A stretch of 64,000 nt of DNA from NCBI GenBank assembly GCA_027922465.2, contig BQMF02000160.1, positions 186,001-250,000 of the forward strand, in the 5' to 3' direction. Position 1 is the first letter of the stretch; each line of letters begins with the position of its first letter. The notes below the pieces were generated by a model, which was not told the origin of the DNA, made no database searches, and was given only the letters and a program-made list of their open reading frames with translations. Positions 47,339-59,622 of the stretch are shown here, piece by piece. This stretch comes from Turritopsis dohrnii. Its lineage: Eukaryota; Cnidaria; Hydrozoa; Anthoathecata; Oceaniidae. Both the position numbers and the translations under genes were made by a program.

Positions 47339-47435
47339 TTGTGTTCATATGAAAAGCGGGCTAGCTCACTTAAGTGAGATCTCGTTTCATTTGACCGAGA
47401 TCTCACCTTTTCTCAAATTTTTCATATGAACACAC
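47339..47435. repeat. Short MITE with GTGTTCATATGAAAA ends
   Basis: The inverted ends GTGTTCATATGAAAA / TTTTCATATGAACAC enclose GGGCTAGC and two GAGATCTC palindromes. It belongs with the element at 24645. Length is about 95 bp. Confidence 0.7.
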
Positions 47436-47487
47436 CACCCTAAATTTTAGACAAATGCGTATGCGTCAAAATTCGAATTATCAAAAA

Positions 47488-48300
47488 ATGAAAATGGCTG
47501 ATCATGCACACAGTGAAGATGTTTTGAATTCTGACAATGAGCAATTCAATCAAGAAGAAAATAAAGAGAAAGAGAAAAAACTTCAAGTGGACAGAAAAAA
47601 TGATAGAAGATCTTATTTCTTCTATATCTGAATACAAAACGCTAATGGAATTTAAAAACTTAGATTTTAACCCTAATAAATCTTCACAATATGCAAACGT
47701 GAGGGAAGGAATGGCTAAAATCTACCAGGATGAAACTTTGTTTGGACCTGTGGTAGCTCCTGTTTTTCCAGAAAATTTTAATGATTTGTCAAAAGAGGAA
47801 CAGTTGCAGATTAAAAAGGAATGTAAGAAGAAAACTGGCTTGTTAGAACGTGGGAAAAGTAGAACACAGAAGAAATCAAAGAAACGAGACAGTCGTGCTC
47901 TAAAGCTGTGATATCAGGGTCCCGTTCAGACAGTGGTAAAATAGGTTTCGAACATTATGAAAAACTTGTTGCTATTTGGGGAGGCTGTGCAACAACTAAA
48001 CATCATCATTTGGTATTTCCAGTGTTTCTGATGATCAAAATTATCCGAGTTTGATGATGACGAAGTTTATGATGATAAAACTGATAATGAATCTGAGGTT
48101 GACAGCTCTGATACTGATGTCATGGAGGAGACAGCAAATGCAAACGTAAGTATGTAGCTCCAAAGCTTATAGATGACAAAAGAAGACACATGGAAAAAAG
48201 CGTGGTCAATTGTTGAATGGATATGAAGAATTCCGCCACAATCTAGCTGAAACAGTGAAAATTTTGCTTACTCCATTACACAAATCAGTGAGTCAATGGT
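47488..48300 (+). pseudogene. Myb/SANT-like domain protein, broken
   Basis: Two frames make up the N-terminus. The frame from ATG 47488/47494 gives an acidic start (MADHAHSEDVLNSDNEQFNQ). After a shift in the A-rich tract near 47560-47580 a second frame gives a Myb/SANT-like DNA-binding region: FKWTEKMIEDLISSISEYK, then MEFKNLDFNPNK, and LFGPV. After the stop at 47909-47911 a further in-frame part continues (SGSRSDSGKIGFEHYEKL, WGGCATT), as in full-length relatives. A frameshift plus stop mark it as a pseudogene. Such proteins are commonly multi-copy and transposon-associated in invertebrate genomes. Confidence 0.55.
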
Positions 48301-48908
48301 AACCTTAAGTAAAAGCCTATGTAATTCCATGGAAATTTTGTCGCAAAATTTAAGGAAAATTCCATATACGCGGGGGGCTTATACGCGGAATTCTACGGTA
48401 ACATTTTCAGAAATAACTGGACACATTAAGTAGATACTGACACAACATAGAAGCTGTTACTATTTCTTGTTTTTCATTTTATTTGTTCAATTTTCTGGAA
48501 AGTATTCAACTTTAGGCACTTTGCTGGAATGTTTCGAATTTGTAAAAACTGTTTATTTCACAAAGTTCACTTTTCCTAAAAGTCCAAATAAAGAATAAAA
48601 GCAATAAACATAAGGCCACATGATTTTTTTAATAAGAACAATTTTACAAGAATACACAAAACAAGAACCAGCTAAGAGCAACCTGAGGCTGACAGTAATT
48701 ATTAGTCCTGAAAGTTAAGAGCACCCTGAGCTGAGATGTCTTGGAAAAGTTGCAAGAAAAATTCAATCTGATCTATGTATGATGTATGTTAAAATATGTT
48801 CTTATTTCACTCACCCCTTAAGTAATGCAAATGAGCGAAAAGACCCCAAAAATAAGAACAACCAACCTCGAGTTGAATTTTACTAGTTGTTGTAAAAAAA
48901 AGTGTATG
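48301..48908. other. No gene; fragment of a DNA transposon end
   Basis: Near 48370-48412 the words TACGCGGGGGGCTTATACGC and GGAATTCTACGGTA look like one end of a DNA transposon whose other end is not clear. The rest is AT-rich. Confidence 0.35.
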
Positions 48909-49417
48909 CCGTATTTCCTCGAATAAACGCCGCTCTCTGATAAACGCCACCTTCTACTAAACGCCGCACTTATAGCCGAACATTTGTAGTAAACGCCACC
49001 TTCTAATAAACGCCGCACCTTGAAAAGCGGCATTTATTAGAAAACAGGCTAAATAAGAATTGGTTTCATAGTTAATAGTTTTATTTGTTTTCTATCAACA
49101 AATTCTTTCATGTTTGCATGAATTGTGCAATTAATTTCTATAAAGGTTTTCATCTCATAGAAGAGAACGGCGACAGTTATATTGCTCTTCTTTGACATTT
49201 TTGTGAACATATGTTTCCTGTAAAACATTTTCACACAATCTTTTGTAACCTTTTAACCTTTTAGGATAAGGAAACATTATTGTTTAGGTTTGCTTCCGTC
49301 CAATTTTTCATTTTGCAATAAACGCCGCCCTCTAATGAACACCGCCCTCTATTAAACGCTGCATCCAAAATTTTGAATTTATAATAAACGCCGCGACGTT
49401 TATTAGAGGAAATACGG
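48909..49417. mobile_element. MITE with CCGTATTTCCTC ends and AATAAACGCCGC repeats
   Basis: The inverted ends CCGTATTTCCTCGAATAAACG and its complement (...GAGGAAATACGG) enclose many copies of (A)ATAAACGCCGC or ACGCCACC in tandem near both termini. A second copy lies at 62608-62993 in the opposite orientation. No transposase. Confidence 0.75.
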
Positions 49418-49605
49418 TCAAAAGTGTTAATAAATCCATGACAAATTTTGTCATATATATTCTGTTAAAGTGTTACAAGTAACTTCTCCTCCACCAGCAA
49501 CTTATGAAAACACAGGATCTGCTACATTTTTATGAATTTCTTCATTCATTGACATTATTGGATTTCTGCGAAAGCAAGAAATACCTTAAAACCGGCTTTG
49601 GTTTC

Positions 49606-51030
49606 TGGATTTCTGCGTAAGCAAGAAAGCCTTTACGATCGTCGTTTTTCTTAGTTTTTTTTCATCTTACTGTCCAAACCTAGCGATTTTTTTATCTCCA
49701 AGTTCATTGGTTCATACAGCCGCCGACTCAAAATTCATTGGTGCATAGAGCGCCACTATTACGAAAGGGTGCTAATTAACTTTAATAGCGCTATTTTATT
49801 GGCTTGAATTTCCGCCATGTGATCATCCGGGTATTTTTCGACTTCACGTCTGCACGCCGTTCGCATAATGGTAGAGGAAACCGAAGAAACCCTTCGTGTT
49901 GATTGATCAATATTGAACAGATTTAAAAGAACATTTAAGGGAGAAGGAGAGAAATTTATAATTATCTTACGATGATTCTACTGCGCTCATTCTTTTCTAA
50001 AAGCAAGTTCTCAATGTTTTATAAAACAGTGTGTGAAAAGGAATGCTTTTATTTTTTGGAAAATGTCTTGGATTCTTTTAAGCCTATCGTTTGTTTCATG
50101 TGTGGGCTGTGGTGCTTTTTAAGCTCTGGATACATACAGCTCAGCTCAGTTTCCTCTTCAGCTCCAACAACATACAAGAATGTCTTGTCCACCCTCTCTG
50201 CCTGTGCATCATTTTTATGTTTGATGTTTCTCTCTAGCTATTTTAGCTACTTGTATAAGGTCTTGGCTGTATTATCAATATCTTTAATTAGGAATGGGGA
50301 CTTTCTATTTACGATAGCAAATTGAAACTTACCTTGATTGTCTGTAATTTTTTAAATACTGGACATCCTTTAACTCAAATTTCTGCTTTCAGTTATGTTT
50401 GCTAATTTTGGTATAAGTTGAGGTCATATTTTTCATAATCCTAATCTTTGTTTACTTTTTGTGTTTGGGAAGTCTCAATAATTAGGAAGATTGACCGTAC
50501 CTGCGTAATCACAGTGATATCTGAAAGCGTATAAATTTGACGTTATTTTTTTCATTAAGTTTATTGGGAGTTAATGTAATGCTTCATATTGTGTTGTTAT
50601 CCTTTCATAATATACATGTATTTTGTATCATTAAAATCTACGCTTTCTTTTTTGTGCTTGTGAATTAGGAATTCTATTAGGATGATAGGCAAGACATATT
50701 GAATTCATAAATTCGTAACATTTACATTAACTTACATGCATACTCATTGTTTTATCTGAATTGATCACTGAATCCTTAATATCATTTCGTACCAATGAAA
50801 TTAATAACATTATGTCGTTCAGATATAATCAAGTTTAATGTTGTTTATTGGTATAAAGTTTTGCATAGTGCCAATTATGTTCTATCCAGATTTTTGGGGA
50901 GCACATGATCAGAAATTTATATTGCGGAAATGATTAAACCTTTCTTAAATTTCATGAATGTCATAGCCTTTCTTTTTTCATACTTCAGCTGATTTTGCAG
51001 AAATCCTTATGCCTGCAAGGGCATCTTGTT
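49606..51030 (+). mobile_element. HINE copy A (type 1), full length
   Basis: Both ends are complete: GGATTTCTGCGTAAGC at the left, hairpin and CTTGTT at the right; 1425 bp. A type-2 start fragment lies just before it at 49559-49605. It is almost identical to the inverted copy at 59852-61278. Confidence 0.8.
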
Positions 51031-52693
51031 CATCTTACTGTCCAAACCTAGTCATATTTGTTTCTCCAATTTGATTGGTTCGTACAAAAGCCGTCTTAAT
51101 GTTCATTGGTGCATAAAGCACCACTATTTCGCAAGGGTGCTAATCAACTTTAATAGCGCTAGTTTATTGGCTTGAATTTCTGCCATGTGCTCATCCGGGT
51201 ATTTTTCGACTTTACATTTGCACGCCATTCGCATAATGCTTTACTATCAGCGTGACCGAAGAAACCCACTTAGATTTCCAAAAGTTATGTGGAATAGATT
51301 TAAAAGAAGATTTACACTTCAAAAACCGAAAGTAAATGGTAGAAATTTTTAATTATCTTACAATGATTCTACTGTGTTCATTCTTTTCTAAAAACAAGTT
51401 CTCAATGTTTTATAAAAAACAATGTGTGAAAAAGGAATGAATTCTTTTGTTTTTTTTTGGAAAATGTATGGGATTCTTTTAAGCCTTTCTTAATACAAAA
51501 GATCGTTTGTTTCATGTGTGGGCTGTAATGCTTTTTAAGCTCTGGATACGTACAGCTCAGCTCAGTCTCCTCTTCAGCGCCAACAACATACAAGAATGTC
51601 TTGTCTACCCTCTCAGCCTGTTTTTTGTTTGATGTTTCTCTAGCTATTTTAGCTTATTTACGTGTACATAGTTCTTGGCTGTATTATCAATGCCCTTAAT
51701 TAGGAATGGGGACTTCCTATTTACGATAGCAAATAGGAAACTTATTTTGACTGTCTGTAAATTCTAACTGCTTTCAGTTATGCTTGCTAATTTGGATCAC
51801 ATATTTACATAATCCAAATCTTTGTTTACTTTTTTTTGTTTGGGAAGTCTTTTCGTAATTAGGAAGATTGACCGTATAGATTGAAAGACTTACGTAATCA
51901 CTGTGATATCTTACAGTATCTATTTAAATTTAATGTTCTTTTGTTCATTAAGTTTATTGGCAGTTAACGTAAGTTTCATATTGTGTCAGCTGTGCTTTAA
52001 GAATTTCCTGGGGTGTATGCGTAATGAAAAATGTAATGTTTTTGAAGTTTCTGTATAAATCTTTATAATCTTTTCATGAAATTTAGTTCAGGTAATGCTT
52101 TATTTGTAATGTTTGTAAATTAAAAAGGTGGCAAAAAGTTATATGTTTATTGATTTTGTATGTGTTATATATTTTGCATGATCAAAATCTAGGTTTTCCT
52201 TTCTGTGCTTGTGATTTAGGAGTTCTGGTTAGGAAGATAGAATAGACAAATTGAATTCATATATAAATTTATAACATTTATGTTGAATTACATGCGTACT
52301 CTGTCTTATCTGAGGAAATCACCGAGTTCTTGATACCATTACGTACCAACAAAATAAAGAAGATTATGGCATTCTATAATCAAATTTCTTGTTTATCGGT
52401 ATAAAATTTTGCATAGTGACAATTATGTTTTTCCGGATTTTTGAAGAGTACATGATTAGAAGCTTATTAAACATATATCGTGGAAGTGATTCAACCTTTT
52501 TTAAATTTCAGGAATGTCTTCAAAGTACTTTATGTGGTCGAACTTTTGACTTGTCTAATGTCAATCTAATGGGGTCAATTGATTTACATTAGACAAGGTT
52601 CAAGTTTGACCGTATAAACTATCTCATTGTCTTTCAATTTTCATGCTTCAGCTGATTTTACAGAAATCCTTATGCCTGCAAGGGCATCTTGTT
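51031..52693 (+). mobile_element. HINE copy B (type 1), 5'-truncated
   Basis: It begins directly after the CTTGTT of copy A at the internal word CATCTTACTGTCCAAACCTA, lacks the GGATTTCTGC start, and ends with an intact hairpin and CTTGTT. A 26-bp inverted repeat (TAATGTCAATC.../TTACATTAGACAAG) near 52540-52600 is private to this copy. Confidence 0.7.
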
Positions 52694-54426
52694 GGATTTC
52701 TGTGAAAGCAAGAAATACCTTAAAACCGGCTTTGGTTTTTCTTCTGCTGTCCAAACCTAGCGGGTTTTAGTATATTTCATGCGTCGATTACATGAAACTT
52801 ATGAGTACCACGCTTCTCAGCGAGGAAACCATTTTAAATTTTCAAATGTTTTGTGAAATGATAGATATGCATACCTGAAGATGAAAAAAAGATTTCCATA
52901 TAAGAAACTTATAACTATTTTGAACTCACAGTAACTGTGATCATTCTTTTCTAATTAAAAAGAAGTTCTCAACGTTTCGTAAGCAGGAGAAAAGTCAAAA
53001 AGGTATATATTTGTTTGTTTTCAGTGAATGTCTTGAAAGCCTGTCTAAATACAAAACATCGTTTGTTTCGTGTATGGTGGGCTGTTATGCTTTAAAAGCT
53101 CTGGATACTTAAGCTCAGCTTAGTTTTCTCTTCAGCTCCAACATAAAAAATATGTGTCTAATCTTCTGCACCACTTTTAATATTTCATATTTTTCCAGCT
53201 ATTACATATAGGCTTATATTCTCTGAACTTGTATTATTCTTGGTAATACAGTATTAATATCATCCTGTAACACAACACAGAATTTAATTTATGTATGTGT
53301 GTTGATTTTGGTAAGTTTAGAGCATAATATACAAATACATACTTTTAATTATCAAAATCTTTGTTTACTTGTTGTGCTTGCAATATTGGGAGTTCTGTTT
53401 GTAATTAAAAAGATTGACAGAGCATATGGTTTAAAGGATATAATTTACGTACGTAACCACTGCGATATCTGAAAAGTTATATATATAGAAACTTAATCTT
53501 ATTCTGACATCTAAATCTAAAGAATGTTTTCTGTCATTCAGATGTAATGAAGTTTATTGATGCTGTATATGTATACAATAAAGTTTCTCATAGTGTCAGT
53601 TAAGCCTGGTTCAGACCTGACGATTATGACAATTAAGAAAAATATCAATTGTCGTAATCGCCAATCACCAGGCGGAACACTCTTAAGTATCTCAAACTAC
53701 AAATTTCAAACATTGTTACAAACAAACGATACTTCTTTCCCTTGTAAAGTTTGAACTTCTTTGTAAAATTTGAAGCACCAGCCATCACGTACTTAAAACA
53801 GTAGAAGAGAGCGACTTCACTGATAAAATATCAAAATTTATTGACATTTTTACGAAGATTACAAAAGTGTTCACATAGACGATTACGACGATTACACTAA
53901 ATTTAAATCGTTGTTATTGTCAGGTCTGAACCAGGCTTAACACTTTCACAATTCCCTGGTGTACATAAGCAATAAAAAATGTAATGTTTTGTTGTAAAAA
54001 TCATTCAAACCTATTTTCGAATTAAAATATCAAGTTCTAAAATTCAGAATTAAAGTTTTGAGTTACGTGCAAATCTGAAAGGATTTGCAAGGATGAAAGG
54101 GTCCTTTCTATCTGAAAGGATCAATACATCCTTGATACTATTTCGTACCAACAAAATAAAGAATATTTCATGTCATTTCATGTAGCTAATCCAGTTTATT
54201 GTCACTATATCCATTATAAGTCTTACATAGTAGCAATTATCTTTGACAATTTCCTGGAGAGTACATGATTGGAAATGTGATGTCTATATGTGATGGAAAT
54301 CACATATAGTTCTGTTATGTAATATAATAATTTTTTTTTCAAATTTCAAAAATATTGTATGATCTTTCATTTTCCATACTTCAGCTGATTTTGGCGAAAT
54401 CCTTTTGCCTGTTAGGGGATCCTTAC
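52694..54426 (+). mobile_element. HINE copy C (type 2) with nested MITE
   Basis: Starts GGATTTCTGTGAAAGC right after copy B and ends with a decayed hairpin (TTGCCTGTTAGGGGATCC). A 333-bp MITE is inserted at 53604. Confidence 0.7.
53604..53936. mobile_element. MITE with TTAA flanks
   Basis: Inverted ends GCCTGGTTCAGACCTGACGA and complement, with the inner word ATTACGAC repeated, flanked by TTAA at 53600-53603 and 53937-53940. TTAA duplication suggests piggyBac or Kolobok; if the element is read as starting AGCC, a 3-bp TTA/TAA Harbinger-type site is the alternative. Sister HINE copies (for example 57745-57755) lack it. Confidence 0.8.
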
Positions 54427-54614
54427 TTTTTCTTAATTTCTGTTTGCCTGTTGTCGCCGCAGTGTAAACTTTGTAAAATTTCTAGGGTAAGTGAGGGTTA
54501 GGGTCAGGCTTTTGTTTCGTACTTTCAAATTCCTTAAACGTTTGGTGATCAGAATCACACTTTGCATTAGCTGGTAAAGCAGAAATCCTTCTGCCCGTAA
54601 GTGCATCTTGTTTT
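54427..54614 (+). mobile_element. HINE 3'-end fragment
   Basis: It ends with GCAGAAATCCTTCTGCCCGT, AAGTGCAT and CTTGTT. Only the last 190 bp of a copy are present, between copies C and D. Confidence 0.55.
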
Positions 54615-54615
54615 T

Positions 54616-56117
54616 CGATTTCTGCGTAGCAAGAAATACTTTACGATGTCGTTGTTTTTCTTAGTTGTTTTTTGTTTGTTTTTTTTTTTTCATCTTACTG
54701 TCCAAACCTAGCGATTTTTTTTATTTCGAAGTTCATTGGTTCATACAGCCGCCGTCTCAAAAGTTCATTGGTGCATGAAGCGCCACTATTACGAAAGGGT
54801 GCTAATTAACTTTAATAGCGCTAGTTTAATGGCTTGAATTTCCGCCATGTGATCATCCGGGTATTTTTCGACTTACATTTGCACGCCGTTCGCATAATGG
54901 CACACTACAGCGTGACCGAAGAAACTTCCAAAAGTCGATTGATCAATGTTGAATAGATTTACAGTTCCAAGACCGAGAGTAGAGGGTAGAAATTTATGAT
55001 TATCTTACAAAGATTCTACTGTATTCATTCTTTTTTAAAAACAAGTTCTCAATGTTTTATAAAAGCAGTGTGTCAAAAAGGAAAGGTTTTTATTTTTTTT
55101 GAAAATGTCTGGTATTCTTTTAAGCTTTTCTAAATACAAAAGTTCGTTTGTTTCATCTGTGGGTTGTAATGCCTTTTAAGTTCTGGATACGTACAGCTCA
55201 GCTCAGTTTCCTCTTCAGCTCCAACAAAAGAATATCTGTCTAACCTCTGCCTGCATCATTTTATGTTTGATAGGTATTTCTATGTTAGCATATTTATTTG
55301 TATAAATAATAGTTCTTGGCTGTATTATTATTGATGCCCTTAATTAGGAATAGGACTTCCTATTTACGATAGCAAATAGGAAACTTATCTCGACTGTCTG
55401 TAAATTTTAACTGCTTTCAGTTATGTTTGCTAATTTGGATCACATATTTACATAAATCCAAATCTTTGTTTACTTTTTTTGTTTGGGAAGTCTTCTCGTT
55501 ATTAGGAAGATTGACCGTATATATTGAAAGACTTACGTAATCTTTGTGATATCTTACAGCATCTATTTAAATTTATTGTTCTTTTGTTCATTAAGTTTAT
55601 TGGCAGTTAACGTAAGTTTCATATTGTGTCAGCTGTGCTTTAAGAATTTCCTGGGGTGTATGCGTAATGAAAAATTTAATGTTTTTTTAAGTTTCTAAGT
55701 TTTTAGGTTTAAGTTTCAGCTTTGTATGTTGCTTTTGTATGTATTTCGTATCATTAAAATCTACGCTTTCCTTTTTGTCCTTAGGAATTCTGTTAGGAAG
55801 ATTGACAATACATATTAAATTCATAACATTTACATTGACTTACATGCATATTCCTTGTCTTATCTGAATTGATCCACTGAAACCTTAATATCATTTCGTA
55901 CCAACAAAATAAAGAACATATGTCATTCAGATATAATCAAGTTTATTGATGTTTATTGGTATAAAGTTTTGCATAGTGACAATTATGTTTTTCCAGATTT
56001 TTGGGGAGTACATGATCAGAAATTTAATAAATATGTATTGCGGAATGTCGTAGTCTTTCTTTTTTCATACTTCAGCTGATTTTGCAGAAATCCTTATGCC
56101 TGCAAGGGCATCTTGTT
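54616..56117 (+). mobile_element. HINE copy D (type 1)
   Basis: It starts with a slightly decayed GATTTCTGCGTAGC and ends in an intact hairpin and CTTGTT, with the ATTGG block at about 54733-54850. Confidence 0.75.
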
Positions 56118-58382
56118 TTGTTTTTTTTTTTTTCTGCTGTCCAAACCTAGCGGTTTTTTGAAATTTCGTGTGTGCGCTTACATGAAACTTACGCTTACCA
56201 CGCATGTGAGGGTAGAAACCATTTTAAATTTTCTAAAGTTTCTTGAAAATGATAGATATGGGTATCTGAAGATAAAAAAAGAATTTTCATAGAAGAAACT
56301 TATAATTATCTTGAACTGTGATCATTCTTTTCTAATTAAAAAGAAGTTTTCAACGTTTTGTAAACAGAAGAGTCAAAAAGAAAAAGGTAGCTATTTGTTT
56401 GTTTTTATAGAGAAATGTTTTGATATTCTTTAAGCCTAAATTCAAAACATCTTCGTTTGTTTTGTATATGAGCTGTTACGCTTTTAAGCTCTGGATACTT
56501 TGGCTCAGCTTAGTTTCCTCTTCAGCTCCAACATAGAAAATTTGTGTCTACCCTGCACCACTTACTTGTTTTATTATTTGATCAGTTTTTAAGTTATTCT
56601 GTCAATGTCCCTTATTACGAGTGACTAATCACAATAGCAAATTAAAACATCTGTAAAACAACTGTCTGTAAATTCAAAAGATACATCATGTAACAATACA
56701 AAACTTTCCTTTCAGTTACATTATATAATTATGTTATGTGTGTGCTTTAGAACATATATAAGTATATATATAACTGTTAATGATCAAAATTATTGTTTAC
56801 TTTTTGTGTTTGAAATATTGATAATTCCATTTGTAATTAAGAAGATTGACGGTACATATCAAATGCTTAAAGAACATGATTTACATACGTAATCACTGAA
56901 TATCCGAAAAAATCAATATAAACTTAATATTATTTCGTACCCCCAAAATAAAGAATGTTTTATGTCATTCAGATGTAGTTAAGTTTATCCATGGAGGTAT
57001 AAAACAGAAGGAGAACGAACTCAAAATCTGCTATTGTACTATCCGTGATGCGCTGCATTGTTTAAGTCCTCAGTGTGTAATGACATATAATTGCTATCAT
57101 CTTGCATAATTTTTATAACTTTGCCGTTCTTGCGTGAAAATTTCGTTCATATGAATTCTCCAATGTGATTAAAGATCGTTAGGGTAAAGTTCTTAGCATG
57201 CATAATCTGTAGGAATTGGGAGAATTATGCAAAAACGTCACAAATATGCAACGAAAACACTGCAACTTTAGGTCTATATATCTCGTGATCCCCTCAAGCA
57301 GTTTCGCCGAGCTTCAGTTTTTGAAGAGAGAATAATCCTAAGTTTTTGCACGTACCGTGGCACTATCGAGGTGCATTTAAGTCAGAAGATATGTAGATTG
57401 GAACTTATACATGAATTACGCGATATCTTCAACTCTGTATAAAAACATAGATTTTCATTTGTTTCTCAAGGAAGCTTTAGGTTTAATAATCTGCTTGTCA
57501 CTATGCAGCAAGTTGATCCGTTGTTATAATGGATGATATTTGGTTTTTAAATTGTCGTTAATTTTTAAAAAAGTATTCGTTTCACCGACAACCAGCCGAA
57601 AGCGCATCACGGATGACATCAAAGTGATACCGCAATGAATAAAATAGTCATTATCTGAATAATAGAAAAATAAGAGTTCGTTCTCCTTCTGTTTTATACC
57701 TCCATGGTTTATCAGTGGTGTATATACGTATACAATAAAGTTTCGCTTAGTGTCAACTATATTTTCGCAATGCCCTTGGGTGCATATGAAATCAGAGATG
57801 AATTGTTATGTCGTAAAAATCATTCAACTTTTTTTTGAATTTCTTCAAGAATTTTTATAAACAGGTCATGAATGATAACTCAGATCAAGAATGTTTGTAA
57901 GTGCTTTCCGTATTACTAATCAAAACAAACTACAACAGTTATAATGTTGGTTTTGGTCTATATGTGGATGTATTTTGCATGGCCAAAATCTGCATGCATT
58001 TTTGTGCTTGTAATTTAGGAAGTCTGCTAGGAAGATTGACACCAAGTATCAAATTCAGAAATTCAGAACTTTTGCAGTTTATGGGTTACGTGCATATACA
58101 TTGTGATATCTGAAAGGATCAATATATCTTTGATATTATTTCTTATCAACAAAATAAAGAATATTTAATGTCATTCAGATGTAATCCAGTTTATTAGCAG
58201 TATACTATAAGTCTCTCATAGTGTCACTTATCTTTTGACAATGTCCTAGGGATTATATACATTAGAAAGGTGATTTTTTATTTTGGAAATCACATAACCT
58301 TTTTCAAATATGTCATATGCTTTTTCTTTCATATTTCAGCAGATTTTGGCAGAAATCCTTTTGCCTGTTAAGGCATCTTGTT
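56118..58382 (+). mobile_element. HINE copy E (type 2) with nested element
   Basis: The body matches copy C (CCAAACCTAGCGGTTTTTTG, TTACATGAAAC) and ends with hairpin and CTTGTT. The start has lost GGATTTCTGC. A 717-bp element is inserted at 56990. Confidence 0.7.
56990..57706. mobile_element. DNA transposon/MITE with perfect TIRs and a 7-bp target duplication
   Basis: Perfect inverted repeats of about 34 bp start CATGGAGGTATAAAACAGAA. GTTTATC flanks both sides (56983-56989, 57707-57713), and sister copy C keeps the empty site (AAGTTTATTGATG near 53549), which fixes the boundaries. The 717-bp interior has inverted subterminal words (GTGATGCGCT / AGCGCATCAC) and no transposase. A 7-bp duplication points away from the common superfamilies; Dada is one candidate. 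Confidence 0.85.
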
Positions 58383-59622
58383 GGATTTCTGCGTAAGCAA
58401 GAAATACTTTACGATCGTCCGTGTTTTTCTGTTTTTTCATCTTACTGTCCAAACTTACGCATTTTTGTTTCTTAAATTTCATTGGTTCATAAAAAAGCCG
58501 TCTTAATTGTCATTGGTGCATAATGCCCGATTTCTACGAAAGGGTGCTAATTTAGCCACCTCCACTTAAATAGCGATAGTTTATTGGCTGATTTTCGCCA
58601 TGCCATGTGATCGTCCACAAAACGTTTTAAAAATGGCAGAGAAAGAACGTGTGTAGTTTGCTAAAAGTTTCTTTGATGGAAATATGGCTTTAAAAGAAGT
58701 TAATACAGCTTATAATTTTATATAAAGAATTGCATTACTGTTGGGAACTTATTATGTTCACAAAATTAAATTACAGTGTGGTTATTCTGTTTTTTGAAGT
58801 TTAAAATATGAAAACAGTGCCAATACGTGGAAGAAAAGGTATTTCTTGTTTTATTTTTGCTCCAAGCCTTTTTAAATATGAAAGACCTTCGTGTATTTTG
58901 TATGTGTATGCATGTTTGAAGTCAATTTTTAGAAGCTTTTGGATTTTTAAAGCTCAGCTTAGCTTCCTTTCAGCTCCTTCCCAACATCACCAACATATGC
59001 ACTTTATACAGCTATTTATACTATATTTAGTAGCAATTTTTGGATGTATTCTGGCTATATCAGCTTATCTCTTTTCTCCCTACGTATGTTGTATTTTTTT
59101 TAACTTTTAGATTAGATATGAGCTTTAATTTCTAAGTAATTATTATTGTGATATTTATATTTTTCATTCTGAGGAGATCAATATAGAAACTTTATATATT
59201 AGTTTGTGCTGCCCAAACGATATGTTGGTTACCGCCAGTATATACAATCTTTTTATAGGATTCTTTATATTTAATGTGGTTAAATTAAAGTTTCGTATTG
59301 TGTCGATGCACTTTTTTGGAGTACGTGGGTGGCAAATATCCAGTAACAATCATTCAGCTTATTCGTACAAAAAAACAGATCTTCATAAATGATCTCCGCG
59401 ATAGCATAAAGAAAAGCCCTTTTTTTATGTTATGGTAGGCTGACTTTCTTGACGAACATTGTCAGTCGCATCAATATTTTTGTTTATTTAATGCTGATGC
59501 TTCTCGAGCTGAATGATGTGACTGTCTTAGTTTTGCAGGACTAGTGTGCTAGTGTTGCATTTTTTTGGCATTTTCAGCAGCAAAGCTTGCAGAAATCCTT
59601 CTGCCCGGTAGGGCATCTTGTT
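58383..59622 (+). mobile_element. HINE copy F (type 1)
   Basis: It begins GGATTTCTGCGTAAGC directly after copy E and ends GCAGAAATCCTTCTGCCCGG, TAGGGCAT and CTTGTT. The interior is more diverged and includes its own ATTGG block at 58476-58590. Confidence 0.75.

Noticed and set aside
49972..50325. 117-codon ORF, with a nearly identical ORF on the minus strand at 60697-60909
   Set aside because: Both are translations of the same HINE repeat (copies A and H). Identity reflects recent transposition; other copies of the family have the frame broken.
58808..59110. 100-codon hydrophobic ORF
   Set aside because: Lies inside HINE copy F; its hydrophobicity comes from T-rich DNA, and equivalent copies lack the frame.
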